This document shows, piece after piece, positions 1 to 9,573 of a stretch of 64,000 bases of DNA. The DNA is taken from the NCBI GenBank assembly GCA_944325705.1, contig CALVBB010000003.1, positions 59,352-123,351 of the forward strand. The letters run 5' to 3'. Made by a program: the position numbers and the translations under genes. Below the pieces are notes generated by a model. It was not told where the DNA came from and did not search any database. It saw only the letters and a program-made list of their open reading frames with translations. The DNA comes from Candidatus Gastranaerophilales bacterium (lineage in GTDB: Bacteria; Cyanobacteriota; Vampirovibrionia; Gastranaerophilales; Gastranaerophilaceae). Numbering within the stretch: the first letter of the stretch is position 1; each line of letters opens with the position of its first letter.

Positions 1-54
1 CTTGTTAATAAATTCAAGTGTTTTGTGTTTTGAATTTGTATAAGTTGTTTCCAT
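1..54 (-). CDS. rpoC2: RNA polymerase subunit beta-prime C-terminal half, 5' end only (partial)
   Basis: The minus strand from position 54 reads an ATG followed by 17 further codons to the window edge. The peptide ends LEFINK, which resembles the opening of cyanobacterial-type RpoC2. It starts 59 bases after the rpoC1 stop, in the order rpoB-rpoC1-rpoC2 known from Cyanobacteria, where beta-prime is made as two polypeptides. A purine-rich GAGGAAATATAG stretch precedes the ATG. Only 18 residues are visible, so the call rests mainly on position after rpoC1. Confidence 0.75.
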   Translation of the reverse strand, partial: METTYTNSKHKTLEFINK

Positions 55-113
55 TCTATATTTCCTCAATTTTTAAAATTTACCTTACAGGCACTACTGC
101 GTAAATATAAAAT

Positions 114-1823
114 CTACGCAATAGCTTTTCTAACAGTTTCGTTAAAGATAATTCTGCCGACTGTAGTTTCAAATCTTTCGCCATGTTCATCCCTTACTAC
201 AATCTTGTCGTGCAAATCAATTACACCGACTTCAAGTGCAGAAATTGCATCCTGGAAGCTGTAGAAGTATCCTTTCGGCTCAGAATTTTCATTTTTCAGA
301 ATTGTCAGGTAGTACATACCCAGTACCATATCCTGAGAAGGAGTGATAATCGGTTTACCTGTAGCCGGAGCAAGAATATTGTTTGTAGCAAGCATTAACA
401 TTCTGGCTTCTGTCTGAGCTTCAATTGACAACGGAACGTGAACAGCCATCTGGTCACCGTCAAAGTCAGCATTGAACGCTGTACATACAAGCGGGTGAAG
501 CTGTATTGCGCGGCCTTCTACCAATTTCGGTTCAAATGCCTGAATACCTAATCTGTGCAGGGTTGGTGCACGGTTCAGTAACACAGGATGTCCGTCAATT
601 ACTTCTTCTAATATATCCCATACAATTGGTTCGGAACGTTCAATTTTCTTTTTGGCTGATTTAATATTTTGAACGTATCCTCTTTCAATCAATTTATTAA
701 CAACGAACGGTTTAAACAATTCGATTGCCATTTCTTTTGGCAGACCGCACTGGTTAAGGCTCAATTGCGGGCCGACAACGATAACAGAACGGCCGGAGTA
801 GTCAACACGTTTACCGAGAAGGTTCTGACGGAAACGTCCCTGTTTACCTTCAATAATGTTAGATAATGATTTTAATGCTCTGTTGTTAGGGCCGACAACT
901 GTTCTGCCTCGTCTGCCGTTATCAATCAGCGCATCAACCGCTTCCTGAAGCATACGTTTTTCGTTTCTTACGATAATTTCAGGAGCACCCATTTCCAGTA
1001 ATCTCTGTAAACGGTTGTTTCTGTTGATTACACGTCTGTATAAGTCGTTCAAATCAGATGTTGCGAAACGTCCTCCGTCCAATTGAACCATCGGTCTTAA
1101 ATCCGGCGGTGTTACAGGAAGTACATCCATAATCATCCATGTTGGATTTGTTTCTGATGAAATGAGGTTATCTAATAATCTTAATCTCTTTATTAATTTA
1201 GATTTTCTCTGAACAGAAGTTACGTTGCCTGCAAGCTCGTTTCTCATTTCTTCAGCCATTTGTTTAATATCTAATTCGCCGAGAAGTTCTTTAATGGCTT
1301 CAGCACCGATACCTACTTTAAGAGTAGATTCTTCATGTTCAGCCATAAAGTCTTCGTATTCTTCTTCGCCTAATAATTGTAATTTTTTGAATTCACTGTC
1401 GCCCGGATCTATTACAACATAGTTGTTGAAATAAATAACCTGTTCAAGATCTTTCAAAGTCATATCAAGAAGCAAACCGAGGTATGAAGGAATACCTTTC
1501 AGGAACCAGATGTGAGATACAGGAGCGGCAAGTTTGATATGCCCCATTCTCTGACGTCTTACTTTAGAATCAGTAACTTCAACACCGCAGCGTTCGCAGA
1601 TGATACCTTTGTGGCGAACTCTTTTATACTTACCGCAATAGCATTCCCAGTCCTTTGACGGCCCGAAAATTCTTTCGCAGAACAAGCCGTCGCGTTCAGG
1701 TTTTAATGTACGGTAGTTAATTGTTTCCGGTTTAGTAACTTCACCGTAGGACCATTTCAAAATCCTTTCCGGCGACGCTATACTAATTCGTATATAGTCA
1801 AAATAATCTATGCTTGTTGACAT
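114..1823 (-). CDS. rpoC1: RNA polymerase subunit gamma (beta-prime N-terminal part)
   Basis: This encodes the N-terminal half of the beta-prime subunit, including the clamp zinc finger and the catalytic magnesium site. The 569 residues show zinc-finger cysteines at C61, C63, C76 and C79, and the invariant catalytic loop NADFDGD at residues 451-457 with its three aspartates. Bacterial rpoC normally encodes about 1200-1400 residues; here the gene stops soon after the catalytic domain and rpoC2 follows, the split seen in Cyanobacteria and plastids. It is somewhat shorter than typical cyanobacterial RpoC1 of about 620 residues. A GGAG Shine-Dalgarno sequence precedes the ATG. The gene lies 240 bases downstream of rpoB, with a dispersed repeat in that gap. 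Confidence 0.97.
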   Translation of the reverse strand: MSTSIDYFDYIRISIASPERILKWSYGEVTKPETINYRTLKPERDGLFCERIFGPSKDWECYCGKYKRVRHKGIICERCGVEVTDSKVRRQRMGHIKLAAPVSHIWFLKGIPSYLGLLLDMTLKDLEQVIYFNNYVVIDPGDSEFKKLQLLGEEEYEDFMAEHEESTLKVGIGAEAIKELLGELDIKQMAEEMRNELAGNVTSVQRKSKLIKRLRLLDNLISSETNPTWMIMDVLPVTPPDLRPMVQLDGGRFATSDLNDLYRRVINRNNRLQRLLEMGAPEIIVRNEKRMLQEAVDALIDNGRRGRTVVGPNNRALKSLSNIIEGKQGRFRQNLLGKRVDYSGRSVIVVGPQLSLNQCGLPKEMAIELFKPFVVNKLIERGYVQNIKSAKKKIERSEPIVWDILEEVIDGHPVLLNRAPTLHRLGIQAFEPKLVEGRAIQLHPLVCTAFNADFDGDQMAVHVPLSIEAQTEARMLMLATNNILAPATGKPIITPSQDMVLGMYYLTILKNENSEPKGYFYSFQDAISALEVGVIDLHDKIVVRDEHGERFETTVGRIIFNETVRKAIA

Positions 1824-2063
1824 TTATATTATTCTCCTTTTTTATACTACAGCTTACTTTTAGGTATGCCGTCTTTTAGTAAATTTTGTTATATCATCCG
1901 ATATTTGTAGTACCAGCTTTATTTTGTCAACGCACTCGGGAATTCCTTTCAGATTTTTATTTGCTGTCGGACTTATCCCTCGCACCTGTTTGGTTTAGCG
2001 GGAATTACCCCCACCCGGAAATCAAAGATTCCACCCTCCCTCAAGGGGAGGGTATTGAAAATC
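1824..2063. repeat. rpoB-rpoC1 spacer with a dispersed palindromic repeat
   Basis: This 240-base spacer is unusually long for genes normally transcribed together. Positions 2032-2053 hold a short palindrome (CCCTCCCT, then AGGGGAGGG), preceded by CCCACCCGGAAATCAAAGAT. Related sequence occurs in the gaps near 28400, 32240 and 38390, so this looks like a dispersed intergenic repeat inserted into the operon. No ORF or clear terminator was seen here. Confidence 0.6.
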
Positions 2064-5000
2064 TTATAAGTCTCCAAATGTAGTCGGTGTTTCAAAGAAG
2101 TTGATGTTCAGAAGTTCAGAGTCTATATCTGACAAAGTTCTTTTCGGAGCTGATTTTCTTAAATCGTCCATATCTGTCATCAAGTCAACTTCGGCACCGT
2201 CTTTTTTCGCTACCGTAATATCAAGACCGATAGATTGTAATTCTCTTACAAGTACCTTGAAGGATTCAGGGATACCCGGTCTTGGAATATTATCACCTTT
2301 AACGATTGCTTCATAAGCTCTGTTACGTCCGTTTACATCATCGGATTTGATTGTTAACATTTCCTGTAATGTGTAAGCAGCACCGTAAGCTTCCAGAGCC
2401 CAAACTTCCATCTCGCCGAATCTCTGTCCGCCGAACTGGGCTTTACCGCCTAAAGGCTGTTGTGTAACTAATGAGTAAGGCCCTGTACTTCTTGCGTGAA
2501 TTTTATCATCAACAAGGTGAACAAGTTTCAGGATATAAGAAAGACCAACTGCAACAGGTTCATCAAACGGTTCGCCTGTTCTACCGTCAATCAATCTTAC
2601 CTTACCGTCTTCGGTAACCCAATCGCAGCCGGATTCTTTAATACCTTTAATTAATTCAGCTTTTGTTGCGATTTCGGATTTGTTATCACCGTATCTTTCA
2701 TCGAAAGAAGGTGCTTCGTAATAATTACCTGTTAAGTATGCAGCCAAACCTAACAATAATTCGTAAGTTTGACCTACGTTCATACGGGAAGGTACCCCCA
2801 GAGGGTTTAATACAATATCAACAGGAGTTCCGTCAGGAAGGAACGGCATATCTTCTTTAGGTAATATTCTTGATACGATACCTTTGTTACCGTGACGGCC
2901 TGAAAGTTTATCACCTACGGAAACCTTACGTTTTTGAGCGATGTAAACTCTGATAACTGTATTTGCACCCGGCGGCAATTCATCGCCTTTTTCACGGTCA
3001 AATACTTTAACGTCGAGTACTCTACCGCCTTCTCCGTGAGGAACTCTCAGAGAATTATCTTTAACATCTCTTGCTTTTTCAGCAAAGATTGCGCGGAGAA
3101 GTTTTTCTTCCGGCGGATGTTCACTTTCGCCTTTTGGTGTAACTTTACCAACTAATATATCATCAGCGTAAACTCTTGCACCGATACGCACGATACCGCG
3201 TTCATCCAGATGTCTCAAAGCTTCTTCTGAAACGTTCGGGATTTCACGTGTAATTTCTTCAGGCCCGAGTTTTGTCTGACGCGCATCTATTTCTAATTTT
3301 TCAATGTGAACTGAAGTGAATATATCATCGTGGACGCATCTTTCTGAAAGCAAAATAGCATCTTCGAAGTTATACCCTTCCCAAGGCATATACGCTACCA
3401 GAACGTTTTTACCTAAAGAAAGTTCACCGCAGTTTGTAGAAGCACCGTCGGCAATTACATCACCTATTTTAACCTTATCGCCTTCATGAACAATCGGACG
3501 CTGGTTAATGCAAGTATCCTGGTTGGATCTTAAGTATTTAATCAACTGATGTAAATGAGGTTTGCCCTGCTGATCGGTGATTATGATTTCTTCACCGGTA
3601 ACACGGGTAACAGTACCATCTGCATCAGCTACTAGAACCATACCGGAATCTTTTGCGGCACGAGCTTCCAAACCGGTACCAACTACAGGTCTTTCAGTAA
3701 TCAAAAGCGGTACAGCCTGACGCTGCATGTTAGACCCCATCAGTGCACGGTTTGCGTCATCGTGTTCAATGAACGGAATTAAAGATGTCGCAACAGAGAT
3801 TACCTGAATAGGTGAAACTCCGGCGTAGTCAACCTTTTTAGCTTCGCCCATCGTAAATTCTGAACGATAACGGATAGGTACATATTCATCTTTGAATGAA
3901 TTATCCGGATTAAGCTGAACGTCTGCAGGAGCGCAACGGAAGTTTTCATCTTCGTCCGCGGTCAGGTAGTGTACTTCATCTGTTACAACGCCGTCTTTAA
4001 CAACAAAGAACGGAGTTTCAATAAATCCGTAGTCGTTAACTTTCGCGTGTGTTGCAAGTGAACCAATCAAACCTGCGTTCGGACCTTCAGGAGTTTCAAT
4101 CGGACAAATACGACCGTAGTGTGAAGGGTGAATGTCACGAACAGCAAAACCTGCACGTTCTCTCATCAAACCGCCAGGCCCTAATGCTGAAATACGTCTT
4201 TTGTGAGTTAATTCAGCAAGCGGGTTTGTCTGATCCATAAACTGTGACAACTGAGAACTTCCGAAAAATTCTTTCAAAGAAGCAACCAGAGGTTTTGTGT
4301 TCAACAGGTTCAGCGGAGTAAGAGTTTCAGAATCCTGCAGGGTCATCCTTTCTTTAACAATTCTTTCAATTCTTGAAAGCCCGACTCTGAACTGGTTCTG
4401 CAACAATTCACCTACTGAACGGATACGTCTGTTTCCGAGGTGGTCAATATCATCAACAGTTCCCTCATCGTAAGTCAAATTGATTAAGTATTCAATTGAA
4501 GCTACAATATCCTGAACAGTCAGTGTTCTCTGGTTTTTCGGAATATTCAGGTTTAATTTTTTATTCAATTTGTAACGACCGACACGTCCTATGTCGTATT
4601 TCTTTTCGTCAAAGAAACGTGCTTCCAGAATCTGGCGTCCACCCTGAGGGGATGCAGGATCGCCCGGTCTTAATTTTTTATAAACTTCGATTAAAGCATC
4701 ATCTGTTGTTTCTGCAGTATCTTTATCGAGGGTTTTCTTTAAAAATTCAAAGTGGGTGAATAATGTTTCCATTTCAGAAACAGTGATACCCATAGCTTTT
4801 AATAATGTTGTAGCAAGGATTTTTCTGTTTTTGTCAATCTTGACATAAATTAAATCGTTGCTGTCGGTTTCGATTTTCAACCACGCACCGCGGTTAGGAA
4901 TCATTGTTGCGTTATACAAACGTTTTCCGGCAGGAGAAACTTCACGTTTGAAGTAAACACCCGGAGAACGAACAATCTGTGATACAATAACACGTTCAGC

Positions 5001-5381
5001 ACCATTTACGATAAAGGTACCTTTGTCGGTCATTGTCGGAATATCACCGATATAGACTTCCTGTTCTTTAATTTCACCGCTGTCACGGTTAACTAATCTA
5101 ATCATAACGCGTAATTGTTTTGCATAAGTTGCATCATGAATTCTAGCTTCTTCAACGGTATATTTCGCGTTGTCGAAAGTATAGTTCGGCAGGAAGTGTA
5201 ATTCCAGTCTTCCGGTATAGTCTTTAATAGGAGAAAAAGAAAGCAATTCTTCTTTCAAACCTTCTTTTAAGAACCACTCGAAAGATTTTTTCTGCACTTC
5301 AATAAGATCCGGTAAATCATCCAGACGGGTGTGCGGGATACCCATTGGAGTTACTCGTTTTGCATATTTTGTCTTAGACAT
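2064..5381 (-). CDS. rpoB: RNA polymerase subunit beta
   Basis: This is the 1105-residue beta subunit, which with beta-prime forms the catalytic cleft of RNA polymerase. It carries beta motifs along its length, including [10 protein letters not shown], the [10 protein letters not shown] block of the rifampicin region, the GEGGR region and [14 protein letters not shown], and it ends with the dock-helix region ([18 protein letters not shown]). I place the start at the ATG at 5381, because GAGGTG stands 5 bases before it; the in-frame TTG just upstream would leave too little spacing. The length is close to that of cyanobacterial RpoB. No rplJ/rplL genes stand directly upstream, so rpoB here begins its own transcript. 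Confidence 0.98.
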   Translation of the reverse strand: MSKTKYAKRVTPMGIPHTRLDDLPDLIEVQKKSFEWFLKEGLKEELLSFSPIKDYTGRLELHFLPNYTFDNAKYTVEEARIHDATYAKQLRVMIRLVNRDSGEIKEQEVYIGDIPTMTDKGTFIVNGAERVIVSQIVRSPGVYFKREVSPAGKRLYNATMIPNRGAWLKIETDSNDLIYVKIDKNRKILATTLLKAMGITVSEMETLFTHFEFLKKTLDKDTAETTDDALIEVYKKLRPGDPASPQGGRQILEARFFDEKKYDIGRVGRYKLNKKLNLNIPKNQRTLTVQDIVASIEYLINLTYDEGTVDDIDHLGNRRIRSVGELLQNQFRVGLSRIERIVKERMTLQDSETLTPLNLLNTKPLVASLKEFFGSSQLSQFMDQTNPLAELTHKRRISALGPGGLMRERAGFAVRDIHPSHYGRICPIETPEGPNAGLIGSLATHAKVNDYGFIETPFFVVKDGVVTDEVHYLTADEDENFRCAPADVQLNPDNSFKDEYVPIRYRSEFTMGEAKKVDYAGVSPIQVISVATSLIPFIEHDDANRALMGSNMQRQAVPLLITERPVVGTGLEARAAKDSGMVLVADADGTVTRVTGEEIIITDQQGKPHLHQLIKYLRSNQDTCINQRPIVHEGDKVKIGDVIADGASTNCGELSLGKNVLVAYMPWEGYNFEDAILLSERCVHDDIFTSVHIEKLEIDARQTKLGPEEITREIPNVSEEALRHLDERGIVRIGARVYADDILVGKVTPKGESEHPPEEKLLRAIFAEKARDVKDNSLRVPHGEGGRVLDVKVFDREKGDELPPGANTVIRVYIAQKRKVSVGDKLSGRHGNKGIVSRILPKEDMPFLPDGTPVDIVLNPLGVPSRMNVGQTYELLLGLAAYLTGNYYEAPSFDERYGDNKSEIATKAELIKGIKESGCDWVTEDGKVRLIDGRTGEPFDEPVAVGLSYILKLVHLVDDKIHARSTGPYSLVTQQPLGGKAQFGGQRFGEMEVWALEAYGAAYTLQEMLTIKSDDVNGRNRAYEAIVKGDNIPRPGIPESFKVLVRELQSIGLDITVAKKDGAEVDLMTDMDDLRKSAPKRTLSDIDSELLNINFFETPTTFGDL

Positions 5382-5793
5382 CAATTCACCTCATTAATAA
5401 TGGTGTACGTACTACAAAAATTTATATATCTAACTTAAGGCTGTTAACCCTTTACCGGCACTGGTTTCAGCCGGTAAAAATTTATATGTAATCCGGACGT
5501 TTCTGCATTCAGGCATAGTACACCCGACTTTAATTCTACATGTTCTTTAATCGTATTACATCAAGAAACGTAGTCAAGAAAATTTCTACTCTCAACAGAT
5601 GAATTGTTACAGTTTGTTTACAAAAAATCTACAAAGCACGAAAACTATTGCAATCAGAGAGATTGCCTGTCAAGCGTCCGTTTTTATATTAATCGTATAT
5701 AAAATACCCTAAAGGCTTTAACCGCAAAACTTTAGGGTTATAAGCTGCAGGTTCTAGGAATATTTTATGCTATAATAATAAAAAGGAATTGTT
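5382..5793. promoter_or_regulatory. rpoB leader and divergent intergenic region
   Basis: This is a 412-base gap between the divergent rpoB and the gene at 5794. On the rpoB side, TTTACCGGC and GCCGGTAAA (5452-5480) form a 9-base-pair hairpin flanked by two copies of an AAATTTATAT-type sequence. A second hairpin lies at 5704-5736 (ACCCTAAAG and CTTTAGGGT, 15-base loop); read on the minus strand it is followed by a T-rich run, so it could be a terminator. I see no ORF here. Confidence 0.5.
5768..5776 (+). promoter_or_regulatory. Extended -10 promoter of the 5794 gene
   Basis: TGCTATAAT is a consensus extended -10 element. It lies 17 bases before the ATG at 5794, which also has an AAGGAA Shine-Dalgarno sequence. 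No good -35 hexamer is evident. Confidence 0.6.
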
Positions 5794-6399
5794 ATGAAAA
5801 AGTTTTTGTTAATTTTAGGAATTTTAATTTTAGGGAATTTTGTATGTGCTGAAGATACCGTTCTCACAGGCGGAGTTACTTTCGACTGGGTTAATATGGA
5901 ACAGGTTCAGCGCGATGAAGCGATTGACAATTATAAAAATATAATTTTTACAGATACAGAAAATCCGGATTATAAGAAAAAAGAATTCAAAGAAAAATAT
6001 AAAGAATATTTGAAAGATACAGAATACAAAACCCACTACAGGCTCTCTAATGCCGGAGTCAAAGAAACAGAAAAAGCCCGTATCTGCGCCTTCTTTGCGG
6101 AAAAACCTAAAGTTCTTTATATGTATGCGCTTCAATATAAAGACAGACCAGAAAGAGTTTTTTATTACACCCCTTTTGGGAAACTTATGTACGTGGATGA
6201 GATGTCAGAAAACTATCCGAATTTTCCTTATTACTCAAAACAGTACCGAATAAACGGACATCTTGTAGGCGCTATTTACTTTACTGACAAAGATACACAG
6301 TACACCTACGAGCCTGACGGGAAATTTAAAGGCGTCTGGTACATGGATAAAATGTTCGACAGCAAAGCAAAGTTAATTATGACAAGAACTAACTGGTAG
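5794..6399 (+). CDS. Secreted protein of unknown function
   Basis: The 201-residue protein starts with a lysine pair, a hydrophobic stretch of about 14 residues and an Ala-rich end near residue 19 (FVCA), as in a Sec signal peptide; the cysteine could also suggest a lipoprotein, though the lipobox is weak. The mature part is charged and rich in Tyr, Lys and Asp. Residues 125-185 contain repeated Tyr/Gly/Lys segments (YYTPFGKLMY, YTYEPDGKFKGVWY) that loosely recall MORN-type hairpins. It has an AAGGAA ribosome-binding site and an extended -10 element, and appears monocistronic. I do not recognise the family. Confidence 0.75.
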   Translation: MKKFLLILGILILGNFVCAEDTVLTGGVTFDWVNMEQVQRDEAIDNYKNIIFTDTENPDYKKKEFKEKYKEYLKDTEYKTHYRLSNAGVKETEKARICAFFAEKPKVLYMYALQYKDRPERVFYYTPFGKLMYVDEMSENYPNFPYYSKQYRINGHLVGAIYFTDKDTQYTYEPDGKFKGVWYMDKMFDSKAKLIMTRTNW

Positions 6400-6402
6400 C
6401 TA

Positions 6403-6885
6403 TTATTTATTAAACAATTTGTAGAACATGTCATTCAGCCACGCAAAAGGGCTAAAGGGGCGCGGTGCTGAACTTATACCATCGAGAGTTCTTATTTTGG
6501 TCATATATTTATCAGAATCGCCCTTCCTGTAAAGATAGATAAACCCGTCCTGATTAATACCGTTTTCTGCAACTTTGTCGTAAACTCTGCTCAGTTCGCT
6601 TTCACCGAAAGCAACGTCCACTTTACTCAAATGTATTCCATTATTTTTACTGAAATCCCAGCTGTCAGTAACGGTTGAAGTCCCGTTCAGAAAAGTTTTA
6701 TTAACACGTTTTGTTATCTGACCGTTTTCAGAAACCTGAATTGCATAAGAACCATTCGGGGCAATTGTTCTTTGAATTAATCTCTGCGGGTTGCGTTTTG
6801 AGTAGCGCCAGAGGTAAACACATCCGTTATCAAGCATCTGACCGCCTGATTGTATAACCTTTTGAAATATTCTTGTTCCGTCCAT
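6403..6885 (-). CDS. Hypothetical protein
   Basis: The ORF is 160 residues with no signal peptide and no transmembrane segment. It contains short beta-rich motifs such as GCVYLWRYSK and DGFIYLYRKGD, and a proline/aromatic C-terminus. An AAGGCGA sequence stands before the ATG. It lies 55 bases downstream of bioC on the same strand and could be at the end of that transcript, although nothing links it to biotin. Its stop is 3 bases from the convergent gene's stop at 6399. I do not recognise the family. Confidence 0.65.
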   Translation of the reverse strand: MDGTRIFQKVIQSGGQMLDNGCVYLWRYSKRNPQRLIQRTIAPNGSYAIQVSENGQITKRVNKTFLNGTSTVTDSWDFSKNNGIHLSKVDVAFGESELSRVYDKVAENGINQDGFIYLYRKGDSDKYMTKIRTLDGISSAPRPFSPFAWLNDMFYKLFNK

Positions 6886-6940
6886 TTTATCGCCTTATTA
6901 ACAATACAAAAATTTAAAAATCCCTGAATAAATATTTTTG

Positions 6941-7681
6941 CTACTTCTTTTCAGCAACAATTATTATTGGAGAATATGTAAGAGTTAAATCCGGATAAAA
7001 TTTTTTATACTTTTCACAGAATTCTTTCACATCAATTATCCCCCAGTGTTTTGTGCAGAGAGAATTTACGCCGGTATTTTTCATGTGAGCAAGCACCTCG
7101 AGCGGATTAGTGAAATTCAGCTTGCATTCAAATTTTTCAAGGTGAAGCACATTATAATTTTTCTCCAAAATTGAGCGGATTTCATCAGGCTCTTTATAAT
7201 CAAGAGCAAGATTACAAACATTTTTAATTTCTTTGAAATTATCAGGCGAAAAGGTAGAAAAAGCAATAATTCCGGATGGATTTAAGAGTGTTCTGTAGTA
7301 AGCGAGAACCTTATCAGGATTTGAAAACCACTGAAACATCGCATTTGAAATAATCAAATCCATTTTCACAGGCGGCTTAATTTTTTGAGCGTTTCCGCAG
7401 ATAAAAATACAGTCCGAAAGTATTGATTTTAGATAGTTTTCGGCTTTTTCGACAATATCGTTTGCGTAATATTTTTTAAATGTCAGTCTGGCTGCAGTTT
7501 GTTTTGTCAGAAGTCCCGTACCGGCACCAGCTTCGAGAATATTATCAAAGTTACTCCCTGCTGCAGCTGTCAGTGAACTTATAAGTTTTTCTGCCATAAG
7601 TTTCTGTACGACTGCATTTTTGTCGTACTCCGGCATGCTTTTTTCAAATTGTTTTTTTACTAGTTTAGGATTTAATTGCAT
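6941..7681 (-). CDS. bioC: Malonyl-ACP O-methyltransferase BioC
   Basis: BioC methylates the free carboxyl of malonyl-ACP so that fatty acid synthesis can build the pimeloyl chain of biotin. The 246-residue protein has a class I SAM-binding motif ILEAGAGTG (GAGTG at residues 52-56) and the BioC-like segment DLIISNAMFQWF. I chose the ATG at 7681 because the sequence after it (QLNPKLVKKQFEKSMPEYDK) is a typical BioC start; a longer frame to 7714 would overlap bioG by 50 bases. With this start the overlap is 17 bases, implying translational coupling. The assignment is reinforced by bioG and bioF directly upstream. Confidence 0.88.
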   Translation of the reverse strand: MQLNPKLVKKQFEKSMPEYDKNAVVQKLMAEKLISSLTAAAGSNFDNILEAGAGTGLLTKQTAARLTFKKYYANDIVEKAENYLKSILSDCIFICGNAQKIKPPVKMDLIISNAMFQWFSNPDKVLAYYRTLLNPSGIIAFSTFSPDNFKEIKNVCNLALDYKEPDEIRSILEKNYNVLHLEKFECKLNFTNPLEVLAHMKNTGVNSLCTKHWGIIDVKEFCEKYKKFYPDLTLTYSPIIIVAEKK

Positions 7682-8330
7682 TTTCCAGAATATCTTTCCA
7701 GCCGTCAAACTCAAAAAACGGGAAATGTCCGCTTTTTAATACACAGACCTTTGCCCTTTCATTCCAGCAGTTAAGCTGGTTTTTAGGCGGTATAATCTTG
7801 TCATACTCACTTACTATAGCACAGTCATAAAATTTTTCATAAGAAGGATTTGCATTTGATATGAAATCATTCAGAGCTCTGAGTTCTCCCGCCTGATTTG
7901 GAATATCCCGCAAAACCGGATTTTTCAAATACTTATCATAGCCTTCTTCACTGTTAAAAAGATTCCGCTGAAACTTGCCCTCAAGACCGGTATCCACAAA
8001 CTTTAAAGTCAAATCAAATGTCCGCCGCGGGATTCCGAGCGTGTTGTCAATAGGGAAAGGAGTTCCGTTAATTGCGATTTTCTTTTCAAACTCCGGCAGC
8101 CTGTCCCGGAGAAGATACGCTATATACACGCCCATAGACCATGTAATTAAATAATATTTTTCATATTCCGGAATTTCAACGGGAATACTATGTTCCGTAT
8201 AATCGTAAAAAACAAGAACATCAAAGTTTCCGCAATCAAGAACTTCAAAAGGTTTGTAGTCAAAACTCCAGCCTGCAAAAAATATTATAAGGCTGCGGTT
8301 TCCTTTCCGGTTAAGCCAGTGATACTGCAT
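7665..8330 (-). CDS. bioG: Pimeloyl-ACP methyl ester esterase BioG
   Basis: BioG (DUF452 family) removes the methyl ester from pimeloyl-ACP methyl ester, ending the BioC-gated chain elongation. The 221-residue alpha/beta-hydrolase shows the family N-terminus LIIFFAGWSFD, the nucleophile elbow WSMG with Ser65, and the C-terminal SGHFPF with His202. BioG is one of several interchangeable esterases (BioH, BioG, BioK, BioJ, BtsA); the motifs fit BioG better than BioH. The gene overlaps bioF by 46 bases and bioC by 17 bases, so the three are probably translated from one mRNA. Confidence 0.9.
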   Translation of the reverse strand: MQYHWLNRKGNRSLIIFFAGWSFDYKPFEVLDCGNFDVLVFYDYTEHSIPVEIPEYEKYYLITWSMGVYIAYLLRDRLPEFEKKIAINGTPFPIDNTLGIPRRTFDLTLKFVDTGLEGKFQRNLFNSEEGYDKYLKNPVLRDIPNQAGELRALNDFISNANPSYEKFYDCAIVSEYDKIIPPKNQLNCWNERAKVCVLKSGHFPFFEFDGWKDILENAIKS

Positions 8331-9427
8331 AATTTCTCCATATCTGTTTCTGTTATATCAGTTGTAAGTGAAAGCCTTATCCTCGATGTTCCCGCAGGAA
8401 CGGTCGGAGGTCTTATCGGTAACGTAAAGTATCCGTTTTGAAAAAGTATATCGCACAATTCAACAGTTTTGTCGTTTTCTCCTACAATCACAGGAATAAT
8501 ATGGCTTTCGCTGCCCAGTTTTCTGCCGAGCGCAAGCATTTTTTCGCGTTTTTCGTAGGTTGAAGCAAGTTTATTTTCTATTATCCACATTGAAAACGCA
8601 ATATTCACAGGCGCAAGTGCAGTTGAAAAAATAAACGACCTTGCACTGTTGATTAAATAATCTATCAAAACTCTGCGTCCTGTAACAAACGCACCAGTTG
8701 AACCGATAGCTTTGCCAAAAGTTCCGACAATCAAATCAACTTCACCTGTAACACCTGTGGTTTCATTCACTCCGAGTCCGTTTTTGCCGAAAACGCCAAA
8801 GGCATGCGCCTCATCAAGAATTAAAATGCCGTTATATTTTTTCTTAAGTTCAACAAGTTTTCTTAAATCAGCAATGTCCCCATCCATTGAAAAAACGCTT
8901 TCTGAGACAATTACGGCGTTTTTGAAATTTCCACGTTCGCGTTTCAAAAGTCTTTCAAGCGCTTCCATATCGTTGTGCGGATAGCGAAAAAACTTTCCCT
9001 GAGAAAGTTTCATGCCGTCAATTATACTTGCGTGATTAAGCTTGTCGGAAAAAATTACATCCCCTTTTCCTGCAAGAGAGCTGTTTATGCCGACATTTGC
9101 GTGGTAACCGCTGTTAAACAAAAGAGCAGCCTCTTTTTTATACATATCACAGAGAAGCTGTTCAAGTTCCTTATAAACAGGCAGAGTACCGGTCAAAAGC
9201 CTTGCAGAAGCACTACCAAAGGAAAATCTGTCGCCGCCGGTATTCAAAAATTCCCGCACAATTCCTTCATCATCTGCGAAATTCAAATAGTTATTAGAGG
9301 ATAAATTAAGCAGTTTTCTGCCGTTGATATAAATATACTTCCCCTCTTTTTTTTCGATATTCCGGATAAATCGAAAACGCGAATGAGCTTCAAGTTCTTT
9401 TATTCTGTTTTTGTAAAAATCATACAT
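8285..9427 (-). CDS. bioF: 8-amino-7-oxononanoate synthase
   Basis: BioF is a PLP enzyme that condenses pimeloyl-ACP (or CoA) with L-alanine. The 380 residues show the alpha-oxoamine synthase signature: LDEAHAFGVFG, and GTFGKAIGSTGAF with the PLP lysine at K239. The substrate motif SFGSASARLLTG is at residues 69-80. The order is bioF-bioG-bioC; bioA, bioD and bioB are not in the window. The ATG has no Shine-Dalgarno sequence; instead TGTCATAAT ends 8 bases before it, so a leaderless mRNA is possible. Confidence 0.95.
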   Translation of the reverse strand: MYDFYKNRIKELEAHSRFRFIRNIEKKEGKYIYINGRKLLNLSSNNYLNFADDEGIVREFLNTGGDRFSFGSASARLLTGTLPVYKELEQLLCDMYKKEAALLFNSGYHANVGINSSLAGKGDVIFSDKLNHASIIDGMKLSQGKFFRYPHNDMEALERLLKRERGNFKNAVIVSESVFSMDGDIADLRKLVELKKKYNGILILDEAHAFGVFGKNGLGVNETTGVTGEVDLIVGTFGKAIGSTGAFVTGRRVLIDYLINSARSFIFSTALAPVNIAFSMWIIENKLASTYEKREKMLALGRKLGSESHIIPVIVGENDKTVELCDILFQNGYFTLPIRPPTVPAGTSRIRLSLTTDITETDMEKLCSITGLTGKETAAL

Positions 9428-9435
9428 ATATTAAG

Positions 9436-9444
9436 ATTATGACA
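9436..9444 (-). promoter_or_regulatory. Extended -10 element of bioF
   Basis: On the minus strand TGTCATAAT ends 8 bases before the bioF ATG, which lacks a Shine-Dalgarno sequence. It fits a promoter for a leaderless or nearly leaderless bioFGC mRNA. Confidence 0.5.
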
Positions 9445-9520
9445 AAATAAGCACAAAGTCCACTGTTATTAATAAATGTAATAAATTATGACATTTCAAT
9501 CATAGATATGATGAAACAAT

Positions 9521-9551
9521 TTGACAAACGGGTATAATAATAAAATATAGT
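9521..9551 (+). promoter_or_regulatory. Promoter candidate of the 9574 prepilin
   Basis: A perfect -35 hexamer TTGACA (9521-9526) is followed by an A/T-rich stretch with AATATA (9544, spacing 17) or TATAGT (9546) as the -10. The start codon at 9574 follows a weak GAAAGA ribosome site. Confidence 0.5.
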
Positions 9552-9573
9552 ATAACAGCAGAAAGATAATTGA

